From Torymus aiolomorphi (lineage: Eukaryota; Arthropoda; Insecta; Hymenoptera; Torymidae): a stretch of 64,000 nucleotides of DNA. Below are positions 25,352 to 39,500 of the stretch, in pieces. The translations under genes and the position numbers were made by a program. The notes beneath the pieces are model-generated. The model searched no databases. It was not told the origin of the DNA and saw nothing but the letters and a program-made list of their open reading frames with translations. The stretch's first letter is position 1. Every line of letters begins with the position of its first letter. The stretch spans positions 35,347,195 to 35,411,194 of the forward strand of contig CM070876.1 in assembly GCA_036365515.1 (NCBI GenBank), written 5' to 3'.

Positions 25352-27460
25352 GTGCGCGACGGATTTATGGCTTTTTCTTAGGTGGGCGTTGGGAAGTAGG
25401 GAATGAGTTGAGATGCTTGTGAAGATAATTCTCCGGCTTTTCATAGTTTATATATGTATAGTGAAAATAGGTGATTCTTTGAGAAGAGACTTTTACTTTG
25501 AAGTATATAAAAAGTAGGATTAAAATTGTGCCAGCACGTACAGTAATTATATATCGATTCTTATTTGGCTTCTAAAAACCATATGACTACCAAATTGACA
25601 GCGGCTATACATAAAAATCAATAAGTTCTCTTTTCGAAAACACAAATTGAAGCTTAAAAGTATTGAAATATTGATATTTTGAATTCAGTATTTACAAAAA
25701 AAAATAGTTGAAGCACATTATTTAATAGCTCATGTTAATATCATACTTCTATACTGATTCTATTAAAAGTTAATAACTTACAAGACAATTTTACCTACCA
25801 AAATGAGTGTTTCTTGAAATAGAATCTCTTTATGCGATACACGTCGAAACTATCTGTGAAATCTATTGCGGGAGATCCTTAATTCTAGTGAGATTCGAAA
25901 TAAAAATTACAGGCTTTGTATAACCAGATAAATTCCATTCGCCGGTCACGGTAGTATCGCGTGGATATGAAATTATTGTGTCCCGCACGGAAACGTACGT
26001 GCACTTGCTCACGCGACGATTCCATCAGCGGTCGTGTGTATTATCGGCAGGGGAAATATTCCCTGCACGCGGTGCGTGGGAAAAATTATGCCGGCTTCTT
26101 GAATACGGAATAAATTTGAAATAGTAAATGATGTCAAACTCTTGATATTGTGAATAAATTTGTTCAACTTTTGGTTTCGCCATATAATTACTTATAATGA
26201 ATTGACATTTTACGTTCTTGAAATAAAGATAATAAAGCAATTTTTGCATTATTTTTAAACCTACATGTAAAAAATACGTTTTATATCTATAACCGCAAAT
26301 GCAGATAGCACCGATAAATGTGTGAAAGTTGCATGAATGATAAGCTTTTATCGATTATATAGTATTATTAAACATTGAAAATTCGTCGTTTACAGATTTT
26401 TTTGAGAAAAATTCATAGACAAGATACATTTAACCTTTTAATATTTATTTCAAGTCTTACGGGTACTAAATGTAAACAATCCAATGAAAGTAATCAATCG
26501 CGAACACGATTAATAATGTAGATATGTAAACAGTCAACAAAATAAATGTGAAAATCCGTTTATCAACATCGATAAACCTGCGACACATTCTCATTTCTAA
26601 CTTGATCTTACCTCACTCAGGACGATCTCGACGTGCTCTGTGTTATGATCGTGAAGCCCGAGGAGTTCACCGGCGAGAAGAAGCTGTACGTATCGAAGCG
26701 GCAGCCGCGCAACGCGTTCGGCGACCAGGGTGCCGAGGCTGACATCGAGGAGGCCGGCTTGAGCGAGGAAGAGGTCGACTCCAGCGTCGTTACCACGGCG
26801 AAAGTGGATCAGACAGGTTCGGAGGCAACGGCTGCGACGATGACACCGACGCCGGACCCAGTGCCAACGATGGCGGCGAGAACGACGTCGATCGAGGAAT
26901 CGTGCGACGAAATCGACGGGGCCGGCGCGCCGCGCAGACCCGAGTCCGCGAGCCCGGGGGTGGCCCTCGGCAAGGGCGCGGCCGACTCGCCTACGAACGA
27001 CAGTCCCAAGCGACGTAGGACTGACATGGAGGAGGCTGCTCTCTTCAACACGTAAGCATTTCGAAATTCATGCAGTTATTTGTACTCTTCTGAATAAAAT
27101 ATAGATGTCATTTTTGTTACTGTTCAAGAATATTTGACTTTATACATGACGATTTAAAACTAAAATAACGACAGATCTGTTCATTATTTTAGTAATAATA
27201 AATTATACAATTAAAAAAATTGTATTTTAATTATATATGAAAAGATTGTCGATCATCAAGTATAAAGTTTGGATTGGCATTATGTCATATAGGTTATTTT
27301 AAATTCCAAGAAAATTCTATGTCCTTTTCAAAATATTATCATTTTATAAATTATAAGAGGAGAATAATATATTTTATTTTAATCTGACTTAATCTTAATG
27401 AAATCTTAGGAATCGTGGTTTAAGAAAATTGTATTTTCAGCTGAAAAATAAACGTATTAG

Positions 27461-27503
<43 letters not shown>

Positions 27504-30500
27504 TGTCACAACTTTTCATTTAAGTTACAATCATTGCTAAATTGTTTAAATAATACTGAACTGTATTTTTTATATTGTTTTATTGCATCAGATGGTTAAA
27601 ATAAATGTTAGAGTTCGGTAGAAAATAATAATTAAGTATAATTCTCGTTTATTTATCGCAATTTTTGTACTAGGACAAAATACAATGTTATGAAGAATGA
27701 TTTCATACAACTGAAAGCTTTTAATAACTGATAACAATTATCGTGATCAAAACGGTTATCTGCACTTTACATATATATAACAAAAACACATTTGCTGATA
27801 ATGTCACGTAGGCCATTGTAAAAGTTGCTCAGCTCAGTCAGCTGTACTGAAATCGCCAGTATTGTCACTACCGTTTTATAAATGTACATTACGTGAGTTT
27901 AAATCATCCGTTCGCTACGTACAATCAGAGAAAATCCATTATCTTACCTCCTCAATCTGCGGAAGAACAAGTTTTCCCTCTCCCCTTTGTCACGTACACA
28001 CTACCAATTACAAGAACAGTAAAGAAGTGAACAGAAATTCCACCGTGTACTATGATATTTAATCGCCGCCTCCTCTCGTTGCAGCTCGAATCGGAAATCA
28101 AAGAACTGCGCGACCTTCTACTTCAAGCACATGGACACAGACTCGGAGGCCGACAGTAACGCCAACAATCGACGCCAGCAGCAGGAGCAGCAGCAACAGA
28201 CAGCCGGGGACGAGTCATCAGAAGAGGAGTGGACTTACACCTCAACGCGCATGGAACAGCAGAATGAGACGCAGAAGAGCAGAAGCGGAGCTAAGATGCG
28301 GCTGGATTTCGAGAACGCGGCTGCGACGCAGAACGATACCAACGAGGACAGCGACGTCCTCAATGGTAATATTGTTGACGATGTGACGGATAAGAATGTC
28401 GGGAAAAAGAACCAGAAACTAAAACTCAAGCAGAACAATAATAGCGATGACGAGTGCATTAACAACAAGGAAGGCATTCAGAGGCTGATCCGCGAGGTAA
28501 GTTTCCTGTGGAAAAAATATTTTCTCAAGTATTTTTATAAATTTTATAAACTATTCATTTAATTTTATAATTTTTACACTTTATGCGCTTGTAACTTAAC
28601 TTTATATACATAAAGAATTTTTATAAACTTGAGATTTTTTTAGTCAAGCTTACATTCTAAATACATTAGCATATCTACAAAAACTGTCATCCATGTCACT
28701 TTAAAGTCACCCCATTAGAATATCTACGCCTTTCGATCTACAGTCATCGAATAATTTTGAATAACTCCCATTGCATGGGAATGATTCGTCGAAACAATCC
28801 ATAACCAGTCGAATATCCTTTTCCCACAGGCGGAGAAACTGGTGCGCGAGGAGGGCAGCGCCGTGCAGAAGGTACCTTCGCTCATCTTCGATGAGGAGAA
28901 GAACCTGATGCTTAGCGGGGCGCAGAGCCACCGGGCCAAGTACGCGAGAATCAAAGAGTGGCTGGCACTCAACTCGGCGCGCTGCCGCGAAGGCAGGTGC
29001 ACCTCGCAGGTGAGTGTCCGTGCGCGCCGAGTACGTAAGAGACGGGGGGAGACGGTAAGTAAAAAAATCGATGATTGCATGTTGCGGCCAGAGCAAGAGA
29101 GAGAAAGAGAGAGAGAGTAGCCGAGCGCGTGCGCCCGCGTACGTGATACGGCTTCTATAAATATATACGAATCGACTACTTACGCAGCATTTTTCTTATT
29201 CCTCTTCTTCTTTGTGCGCTAGGAAATGGAGAGACAATTCATTACGCCTTACATTTACATTTATTACGTGAAGGAATTTTAATGCGCGCCGGCGCGCCGA
29301 CTTTACTAATTACTACGTTGATAACTGTATTTCGAATGCTTGGACTCGGGGTTCATTTTTTTAGTCGAATTGTTCGGTTGTGGGCTCGCGTGTGGTTACA
29401 TGATTTATCGATTTATGTAGAGGCATTGGAAATAGCCGTAAAGGCTAATGTTATTTTTTACTTAATTTTAAAAGTGATTTATTTTCGTTTGTAAGAACAG
29501 TTTTAAAAGTCCGCTCGCGTAGGGGAGTAAATCATTGTTACGTTCGCAACGTTGTCATTAGTCAATGGCGCGATATGCAATGCTAATATCTTTTATAGTT
29601 CATGTTCTTCCCCATTTTTCTTTTTGCATAATGATGCCAAACATTTTACGGTTGCATTTTAAATAGAGACATGGTAAATGTTTTATTGATGCATGTAATC
29701 TTGAGAGGGGAAAAAAATTACACAGTACTCCGATTACATGACATTTATGCTATAATTTTCTTTGTAGTAATACTATACATCCATTAAAATTTGAATATTG
29801 AAATTGATAGTATCATTTAAATTACTAGTAAAGGGAAAGAACTGTCGCTATAAAAGATAACAAAAAAAAAATCGTAACACCTTTCATTTGGACAGAATGA
29901 AACGTGGGTTTCAAACAAACATGAACTAGAACGGTAAGACTATAAGCACACCATCAGCTTCGTCAAACTCCACAAACCATCATTCGTCCACTTACAATAC
30001 AAAATCCAGGCTTATATAACATTAACAACCGGCGCACACTCACACTCACACTTCTCTCTCACACTCAATAACAAATCATTACACCGCATTTTCACTGTCC
30101 ATCTCCCAAAGCTCGAAATAACGATCGATATCTCTTCTTTCCACCATAGTACTGCCTGATGGCAGCCTCGGAGACGCTTGACAGCTGCGACGCGAGCGGC
30201 GAGTACACGACCGGCGAGTCGGACGTCGAGAAACAGTACGATACGTCCGAGGAAGATCACCAGAGCAGCGTGGCCACGTGCCGACGCGTCGACGACCTCG
30301 GCCAACCCGTCTCCCAGTCCAACTCCCAGGAGATCCTGGAGGAGCGCGATGAGAGCGATGAGCGGTTCCCCGCCGACGCGACAAACACGCCCAAGGTGGT
30401 GATGCGATCGAAGCGCAAATCGAGCAACGGTCCGAGACCCTGGAGCGTCTCCTGCATCACGCAGATCAGGAAGCGCTCGAGTCTCGTGGCCGACGAGACT

Positions 30501-33500
30501 ATCGCACAGTTCTCCATCTCCGAGACGGCTTTGCACCAGCTCGTCACCAGTCCACCTGCCAAGTCTGCTTCACTTGACGCCACGTGAGTGATCTTTTTAT
30601 TTTTTATAGAAGTATCTCAACGTTAAGAAAGCGTTGCGGTAACGCGTTTTTATTAAATTTTAAGTGTCATTTATTTAACATACGGAATAATAAAAATACT
30701 GATGTAAAGGGTACATGTTTATAGAGTCATGAAAAAATATGCATAGTATATTTTATTACTCTAACTTTTATTTGTTACAAAATGCTTATTCGTGGATAGT
30801 ATGCCTCATTATTCAGAAACTATCATTTAATAATTCTTACTTGTAAATAAGGATACCGTTTTTTACATCCGTGTACTCAATTTGTAAACTCCCCACTTAC
30901 GAAAACTTTACTGCGATTCAAAACGGATCGCATCGTTCTTACTCTGAACAATTTATTTTCATAAAAATCGTACTTTCACTATCTAACAATCGGAGGACAA
31001 TTGATAATTCATCGATTGGCGTAGGAAACACACAGGCGGAACGCGAGGTTTTGTGGCGTAAAGTCCCGCGGGGATCCGCAATTATTTGTATTCTGCAAAC
31101 GATCCGCATGCGCGCGACCAGGATGGTTTTTTTTTTAAATTGACAGTTCTCCGATATCGAGCGATAGAAATCGAACGCTGCCTCTCGCTCTACTTTTATG
31201 TCTCGCTTTGTATTTTGCAGAGAATCGCGTGCACCCTTCAATAACTCAACGTCGACATTGCTGGAAGAAACGATAATCGGTCACGATGCTCGCGTGGTGA
31301 GAAACAGCTCGCTGCGCCGCAGGAAAAACAGGCTTCGCAAAAAGAATGTGGTAAGCGTATGGTCTTTGCCCCCTTTTTTTCTACACTCTCGCCATTTCTA
31401 CTTGTTTTTCTTTCTCTATTTTTTCACTCTTTATCTTTCTATGTCCCTCCTTGGCTTCGCGACCGTTTCGATTTTTTGCTCGGGTCTGAAAAATCCGGAA
31501 ATGGGAACAATTTTCCTACCGGTTTTCCTTATTCCCTATATGAAACTCGATACGTATGAAGATGACGAGGGGAAAAAGAGGAAAATCTTCTGGGGATATT
31601 GAACTAATGACCAGGAAGCTAATGTCATTTGAGTAGCTCAATTGCAGGCAGGATAACACTTTTTTACGCGAATTAAGTAAATTATCTTATTTCGATGTTT
31701 ACGTTGCATTTTCTCAGAAATGATTGCTCTCTCGGTTCACCTACCAGTTCTAATAACGTATAAAAACCTTTGAAGCAATCTTACAATATTCTATTTTATC
31801 TCCCATCTAGAAATTGTATTGACTTCTTATCATCTTATATGTTCAATACATTTATATTAGATTAAAATTATTTGATTGCAGCAAGTAGTAATTTCAATGT
31901 GACTGCTTACTTTTTCCTCTTCTGCTTCCTCTCGCCAAGTTTACTAACTAAAAAATCTAATCCAACCATTATTTTATTACAAAATAATACAGGGTCGCAA
32001 AAGCGAATCCGGCTCAGACGGGGTGAACGCGTGTGCGAACCAGCGCTCGGAGAACAGCGACGACGTGAGCTCGGTCAACAACAATTCCATCACCCGCTCC
32101 GCGCGTAAGCTCGCCAGCCGTCAGACTCGCTCCTCGTGCCGCACCATCTCCACGGGCTCGCCCATGTGCCACCTGGTCAAGTCCGGCTCGTTCTCGGGCT
32201 ACAGCGCGCAGCAGGAGGGCGCAGATCGTATGACTTCGAGCGACCCCCAGGGCAAGCTCGCCTCCTGCTGCAAATCGTCGTCCGAGTCTGAGGAATCCGA
32301 GGAGGAGGCTAGCACAGCTGCGAACTGCCGCGTGCCACTGCGCAGCGGACGCTCGTGCAGCAACTGCGATGATGGCATACTGACGAGTAACAAGATCAGC
32401 CAGTTTACTGCGGACAGCGATGTCGAGAAGAATAGTCTAAGCAACAACTCCTTCTCCGAACAAGCTTGGGACAACTATCAGGTAAAAAGTCACGAAAAAT
32501 ATCAGCCGAAGGCATTTAGCACTGCCATTCTTATCACGAAAAAAACTAGTTTGTTCTAGTAACCGAATAATTGGTTATTATAACCATCTGAATTGGTCAA
32601 AAAATACACAACTAACAGGATAGTTAGTATAACCAACTTAATAGTTATAGCTACGTAAAAATTGTTGGCGGAACCAATATTTGTTCGTTAGTTTAACTAT
32701 CTTCTTGGTTGTGTGTTTAGCAACCAACAAGTTAGGATAACCAATCCTTTTTTTCCTTGAGGGATGTTAAATATATCGGACTAATATCTTACGGTTAAAA
32801 ATTGAATACATTTTAATTATAAGTCTGGTTATCAAATCAATAAATATTTCATAGTTAGTCATTTTTGGTGGTTTAGTTTTTTTGCGTATATTTGTTCCGA
32901 ATATATTATTTATAAACTATGTTAAAAGTTACATAACGGTTAGAATTTTATAATAAAAATATAAATAAAAAGAATTGAAAAGTTTACTAAAAATATAAAA
33001 TATAATTAAATGCAAGAGTACGTTTGGAATACCAATTCCAAGAATACCTTTTTTGTAAACTAAAAACTAGGAAGTCTTTCTGATGGTAATTCTTATGTAA
33101 TTATAACGGTGGTCATGTGAACTCTTATAGATTACTAATTTATTTAATAGTACTTTTCATCCATCATTTAAATAGTATAATTATTTACATCATAGGTGTT
33201 TGTTATCAGAGCAAATATATCAATACTTTAATAGTAACTATATATTTTTTAAAAAGTTTTTATCACAATGCTGACAAAACTATGGATTTTACAGCAGGTC
33301 AAACTTTTATTGTTTTCTATATTTCACTTATAATGCTTGTAGTTATATAATTGAGCTATAAATTTTTTGAAAGTATTTTGAAAAGCTTGTATATTATTAA
33401 CTGTGAAAGTTTGCAGTATTGTATTATTAAAACAATTTTTTTCGATTATTTTCAGTAAATTGAACGACTTTGTAGTTATAGCAGCTTTAAATTTAATCCC

Positions 33501-36500
33501 GATAAATTAATTAATTTTCATCATTCTGTTCCATTAGGAAAAGTATATGAGTGAGGCGTACAGTGAGACTGCAGACACAGAAACTGCTAGACGTCTTTTA
33601 GAATTTGGCGATGATTACAGAAATTTCTTCGACAGTCAGTCAGACTGTGCATCATCGAGTTTAGGAGCCGTTCATTACGTAAGTACAATCATTATCAGGT
33701 TTTATTAAAAATACTTAAGATTATCGCAAAGATATCTTTTACCAAGTGGACTTTGAATTTATTTTTATTCTGTTAAGAAAGATTAGTAAACATTTTATTT
33801 AAGATTTCAAATGGACAACTTTGTAACTAAAAAATGTTTAATCTAATTTTAATCTAAAATATTATTATTTATAAATAAGCAAAATGAAGACTAATTTTTA
33901 CTATATTTATTCGTTAATGAACATTAGTTTTTAAATAACAATTTAATGAAGTTATATTTTTATCTTTTACAGAAGAGTAACATAACATCGGAGGACAGCG
34001 ATAGCGACTCAGAGTTCAAACGTCTTGCAGAGACGTCGCGTACTCAGCTTTTGATCTCGGAATCTCGCTACGGAACCATGGCCGAAACGAGCTTCGTACG
34101 TATTGCACTCGCGGAATTGTTTAGATTAATAAATTACTTGCTCGGACTTTTGTCACAGTTGAAAGATCGTGCCTGCAAATCGCTGCATAAATTCTACAAT
34201 TTTTTACGCGATATTGCTTTCAAAAAAATGCGTAGCTCTGCTATAAAACTATTCTTTTTCGCTACATAAGATTTTATTGAATTTGACTGATGATTCCATC
34301 GAGTTTTTAAATATTAACGAACGAGAATAGTAAATATCAGCTACGATAGTCCTTTCCTTATAGTCGATCAAGTGGCAAAACTATAACAGTGTGCAATACT
34401 TTTTCTTTTTTCAAACCATTTGACAATTACATATTCATTAGAAAATTCAGCCATATGATATTGTAAACTTAATTAAATATTTATGGGTTCCTCAATGTAA
34501 CGTAATACTAAAATTTACCGGCAGTTGAGCCACTGATTTGCTTCAGCTTAATAAGCATGAGTGTTTTTGAGTGCATTTATTAAAATAGGTTAAAACACAA
34601 ATTGTTATGCTTGAAACAAAAGTTTTTCTTTTTTGGTATTCTATAATTTTTTTTTATTTTGCATATTGATATAAATTATACATTCATTACTTGTCAATGA
34701 TAGTATTGAACGCGTATTTGATATAATACTGTGATTTAAGAAAAATAATACGTGTTGTGATAACGTGAGCTTCTATTTTTCTACGATATGTATTTAAAAT
34801 AGCTGTTTAAATGATATTTTGTTCTGCCACCTTTTCCGGAACCCAGAGTGTTTTGATAAAATATTAAATAGTCTATTGAAGTTAAATATCATGATATATT
34901 TTTTTGTATTTACTTAAGAAATTTTGATAACTTGCGGTTAATAATTACATTTGTTCTTTTATTTTATTCGAATATATAAATTAGAATGGAAATCGCTATA
35001 TAAATCTTATTATTTGAATTAAAGATATATGAAGTAACTTGCAATTTTGGAGTAGACAAGGGAATATAATTTTATTTCATCGACATACTTTAAAAATAAT
35101 ACGTGTTGTGATAACGTGAGCTTCTATTTTTCTACGATATGTATTTAAAATAGCTGTTTAAATGATATTTTGTTCTGCTACCTTTTCCGGAACCCAGAGT
35201 GTTTTGATAAAATATTAAATAGTCTATTGAAGTTAAATATCATGATATATTTTTTTGTATTTACTTAAGAAATTTTGATAACTTGCGGTTAATAATTATA
35301 TTTGTTCTTTTATTTTATTCGAATATATAAATTAGAATGGAAATCGCTATATAAATCTTATTATTTGAATTAAAGATATATGAAGTAATTTGCAATTTTG
35401 GAGTAGACAAGGGAATATAATTTTATTTCATCGACATACTTTATATTGTAAAAATAAAAAAAAAGCGCTTTCAAAATATACGAAGAATATCAATTTCTTC
35501 CAGCCTTAGATTATCATGAATGTAAGTTAGGAAATGATTACATATATATGTATGTAATATAGCATAAGTGAACTTTAGAATATATTGCTATCGTCTGTCA
35601 TATTATTAACATTAATTTTTCTTTCTATCTAATACCTCCCTAACAAAACTTCTTTCTCATAATTGCCTTTTTTTCTTTTGTAACACGTTTGATATTGATT
35701 TTTATATATGAAGAATGTGTGTAATAAATATATGTTTGAAACCTAATGAAAGATTTTTTCATAACCCTTGCTTTTACCTTATTAACTCCTCACTCTTTTG
35801 CTTGGTTTTAAATTGCACTTTCTTCCTGCTTGTGAATAACTTTGCAAACGCATCTGATAGTACTACCAGTACGGAAAGAGTGTAATTCGCAAGAGATCTG
35901 CAAGCTCAGCTTGAGACGAGATCCCTTATTAAAGAAATGTGACGCGAGCGTTGGCTACTGTGCGTTCTGTTTCAGAATGAACTGACGCGCGTCTGCCGCG
36001 AGAACATCCGCTGTCTGCGCGCCATGTCCGAGGCGAGCGGCGTTTCCCGTCACAGCGACAAGCACGGCAAGCAAATTCGTGGTGAGTACGGGATTGATCA
36101 TGATGATGGTGGGGAAAAGAGGCCCTTGGTGGTGGTCGAGAGGGCACGGTCCTCGTCGTCCTCGCCGATGACCTCGCTATCGTGCGTTGCGGCCATCTTC
36201 GTCACGGCTCTCAGTGGACTTGCCTATATTTTTTGTAGCACTGCCTCTATCTAACGCGCGCATTGTCTCGCCTCTCACTATCTCTCTCACGTTATTCTGC
36301 ACTCTGTGTCCGTTGGCTTTTTTGTTGTACACTCTGAACCGCTCTTCTCTCCTCCTCGTACTTCCCGTTTCACGGTACTAACTGTGGGAAGCACGCAGCG
36401 AGAAAGATGCGCTTTTGCAGAGCTTCGGAATTTGCTAGTTTTTTCTGTGGATCGGCAGATAAGATTAGCCACTTCCATTGTTGGCCTTTCAAATTACCAT

Positions 36501-39500
36501 TACCACTCTTCTATTGTACACGTTCTGTTTGGCAAACAAAATTCAAAATGTACGAGCATATTTGAATTTAAAAAACATTATACTTTTAGTTTATTTATGT
36601 TTTATATATTTCTAGCATTTTTTATTTTGAAAGTGTTTTATTTAATAGTATTTTTATTTTCTATTTTAATACAATAACTTTGTAAATATTTACAAATATT
36701 TTATTCAATTTTATTGTTCATGATGTAAAAATTCAAATTTGTATATACCTGTATATATTTGATAAAAATTATGATGGTATCATATTTTATAAATGTAAAA
36801 TTTTATTAGACATTATGTTTTTTGTATTAGGGAAAGTACTATGTTACATTTCTAGACGTCCGTTAAAGAAATATGAATAAAATCAATGACAAATACAATG
36901 CAAGCAAATCTTAAATTAAAAGAACGCTCTAATATATTCTGTATAAACTAATTGTATATATAACAACGTTTTTATGAATATAATACTAGCAAAAACTTAC
37001 TTAAAACTTAATTTTTTGCTCAAAAAATATTGTTTATTTATGTAATTTTGTAAAAGTTTTATAATAAAAAAATAATAGTTTATTTTTATTTTGCTTTTAA
37101 AATGTATTGCATATAAGTTTAATCATCAAATAATAATAAAGTTTAATAACATTTTTCCAAATGAATTGTTTTTTTTCTGTAGTTACATTGATTCCAATTA
37201 AGCATTAGAATATTCCGAAGCTCTAGTAAAAATAATAATTTCTTAATTTTATTTTTGTTTTACATCAAATAAGTATCATCTCTTTCATTGTATGTAATCA
37301 TTTATAAGTTATCATAGTCATGTAAATGTGATTAACCGCTCATAAAGAAATTATCTTACTTTTGGGAAACGAATTTTGTCGAGGCTTCTAGAGCCGATTT
37401 CTGGTACGTAAAAACGAAGCGGAGTATACATAATTTATTGTGATCTAGCCTTTTTCTCCAGATATGAGCTATACGGTCACAAATATATTTAATTTAGTTA
37501 AAAAACAATATAAATATTTATGTTATGAGAGCAGTTCACAAAATTTACTAAATTAGAGAAAATCAGCGTTCGTTTAAGTTTTGGTGCGTAAATATTGACT
37601 CAGTAGAATGTTGTAAGTATTCAAAAGTAGCGTACGAAATTCATAGAAAATATTTTTTTGTTAATAAAAAAGGAATCTTAACTACTTTCCTATGATATTG
37701 TTGAATGTTTATAACTTTATAATGAATCAATATTGCATAACGAACTAAAATTTAAATAAATTTTTTTATAACAAATACATTTGTATAGAATCGTAGGTAA
37801 GAGATGAGACATCACTTTTTAACAATACTAAGCATGTTTGAGATTGGGTAGCTCATAATATATCATAAAAAAAGTTCCGTCAAAACAAGTTGAAAGTTGT
37901 TGACTGGCGGTTTTCATATTAAAACCACCTATTCTTAATATATTGTGCATTAAATAGAGGGTGTCTTGAAAAGGATCCCATACAAAGAGTCCAAAACTTT
38001 AGTTCTAGGTACAAGAAATCGATAATCAAACCTCGAAAAAATTCATTCCCCAAAGGGCAGACACTCTCCTTGATAGTCGCTTCAACAAATCAAAGACAAA
38101 ATAAGACTTTTTATTCGCTATTTATTTAACTGGCACATATTTCTAATTTAATGTTAATAATAAATTATCTAAGAATCTTCGAATCACATTTAATGCATTA
38201 AATAATACATTTGTGTAAGATAATTAATACATACTAGTCAATAAGAAATATGTGCATATATCATTTTGCATGGTCTACGTTTTCATACTCAATACTATTT
38301 ATAATACACAATAACATTTTCTACACTATATATAGGGTGTCTTAAAAACGGGACCAAAAAACCCCCGATAACTCTTTAGGACAAAGTCCCATCAAAAAAG
38401 GTTTATAAACAAAATTTGAGTCAAGATCAAAGACAAATTCGTCACTGAGTAGGTTTTTTTAAAATCATATAACTTTTGTTTTACCCTAAAGAGTTATCTA
38501 GAAGTTCGGCTCTTTTTGGAACACCCCGTATATTTAACATAGAAATAACTAATATGTTTCACTTTATTCATTTTTCTGTCATCTAGTTTTATTTAAATAT
38601 TGCTTAATTTGTTATTTATACTCACAGTAGCTTAATATTGTACATTTACTTGAATATATTATATCAATAAAATACGCATTATTGAGTTTACTAATTTTAT
38701 TCATACCTTTTTAATCACTTGTTTTTTAGCTTTACGCTTTTACTTACTGCGGCACTGTGCATGACAATATATATATTTAAATAATATTTATATGCGTAAG
38801 TTACATTGTCTCTATGTTAATGTGAGATTACATCAAGTCTTTAAAAGTATGCACAAGCAGTTAGTGCACCAAAGTAATCTCTTTAAGACCGTTTGCTGAA
38901 TAAAAATGAGAGTTCTGGCGAAGCTCCATAAGTACTGCGTAGGAGGACAAGTTGCTAAATAACCAATTACCATATACGGAAATGTTACCGTGTAGATTTA
39001 ATTATAAGTTTTTTAATTGCAGAAACAAAACCAATATTCGATTAAATTTATCGATTCTTTAAATATTTGCGAAACGTCACAAGAAATAAAAAAAAAATTG
39101 TTACAAACACTAAGTAAAGAGGGAAAAATGTAAGGATAGAGTAAAGAATTAATATATTCCAACCTGTATTACAAAATGTAAAGTTAAACAACCACAAGAT
39201 AAATGTAAGAATTGAAATTTTCCATTGCTATATTCTAATTTTATGGTATAAGATAACATTAACTTGGCATTATATGTGATAATGAAACCATAGCCTCGAT
39301 CTTAGCATTAGAATACAAATGCATTTAATCTTGTATCATGTATATATTATCATGAAACAGCTAACAATTACGTAGATCTATCTCGAAAGCGGCACGCATT
39401 AACCCAGTAAGCAGCAGCAGCAGAAACGTGAGATCGGATATAGTAGGTACAACTTGTCACTAACAAATCAGGCAGCGTTCGCAGCGCGCTAAAAGCCAGC

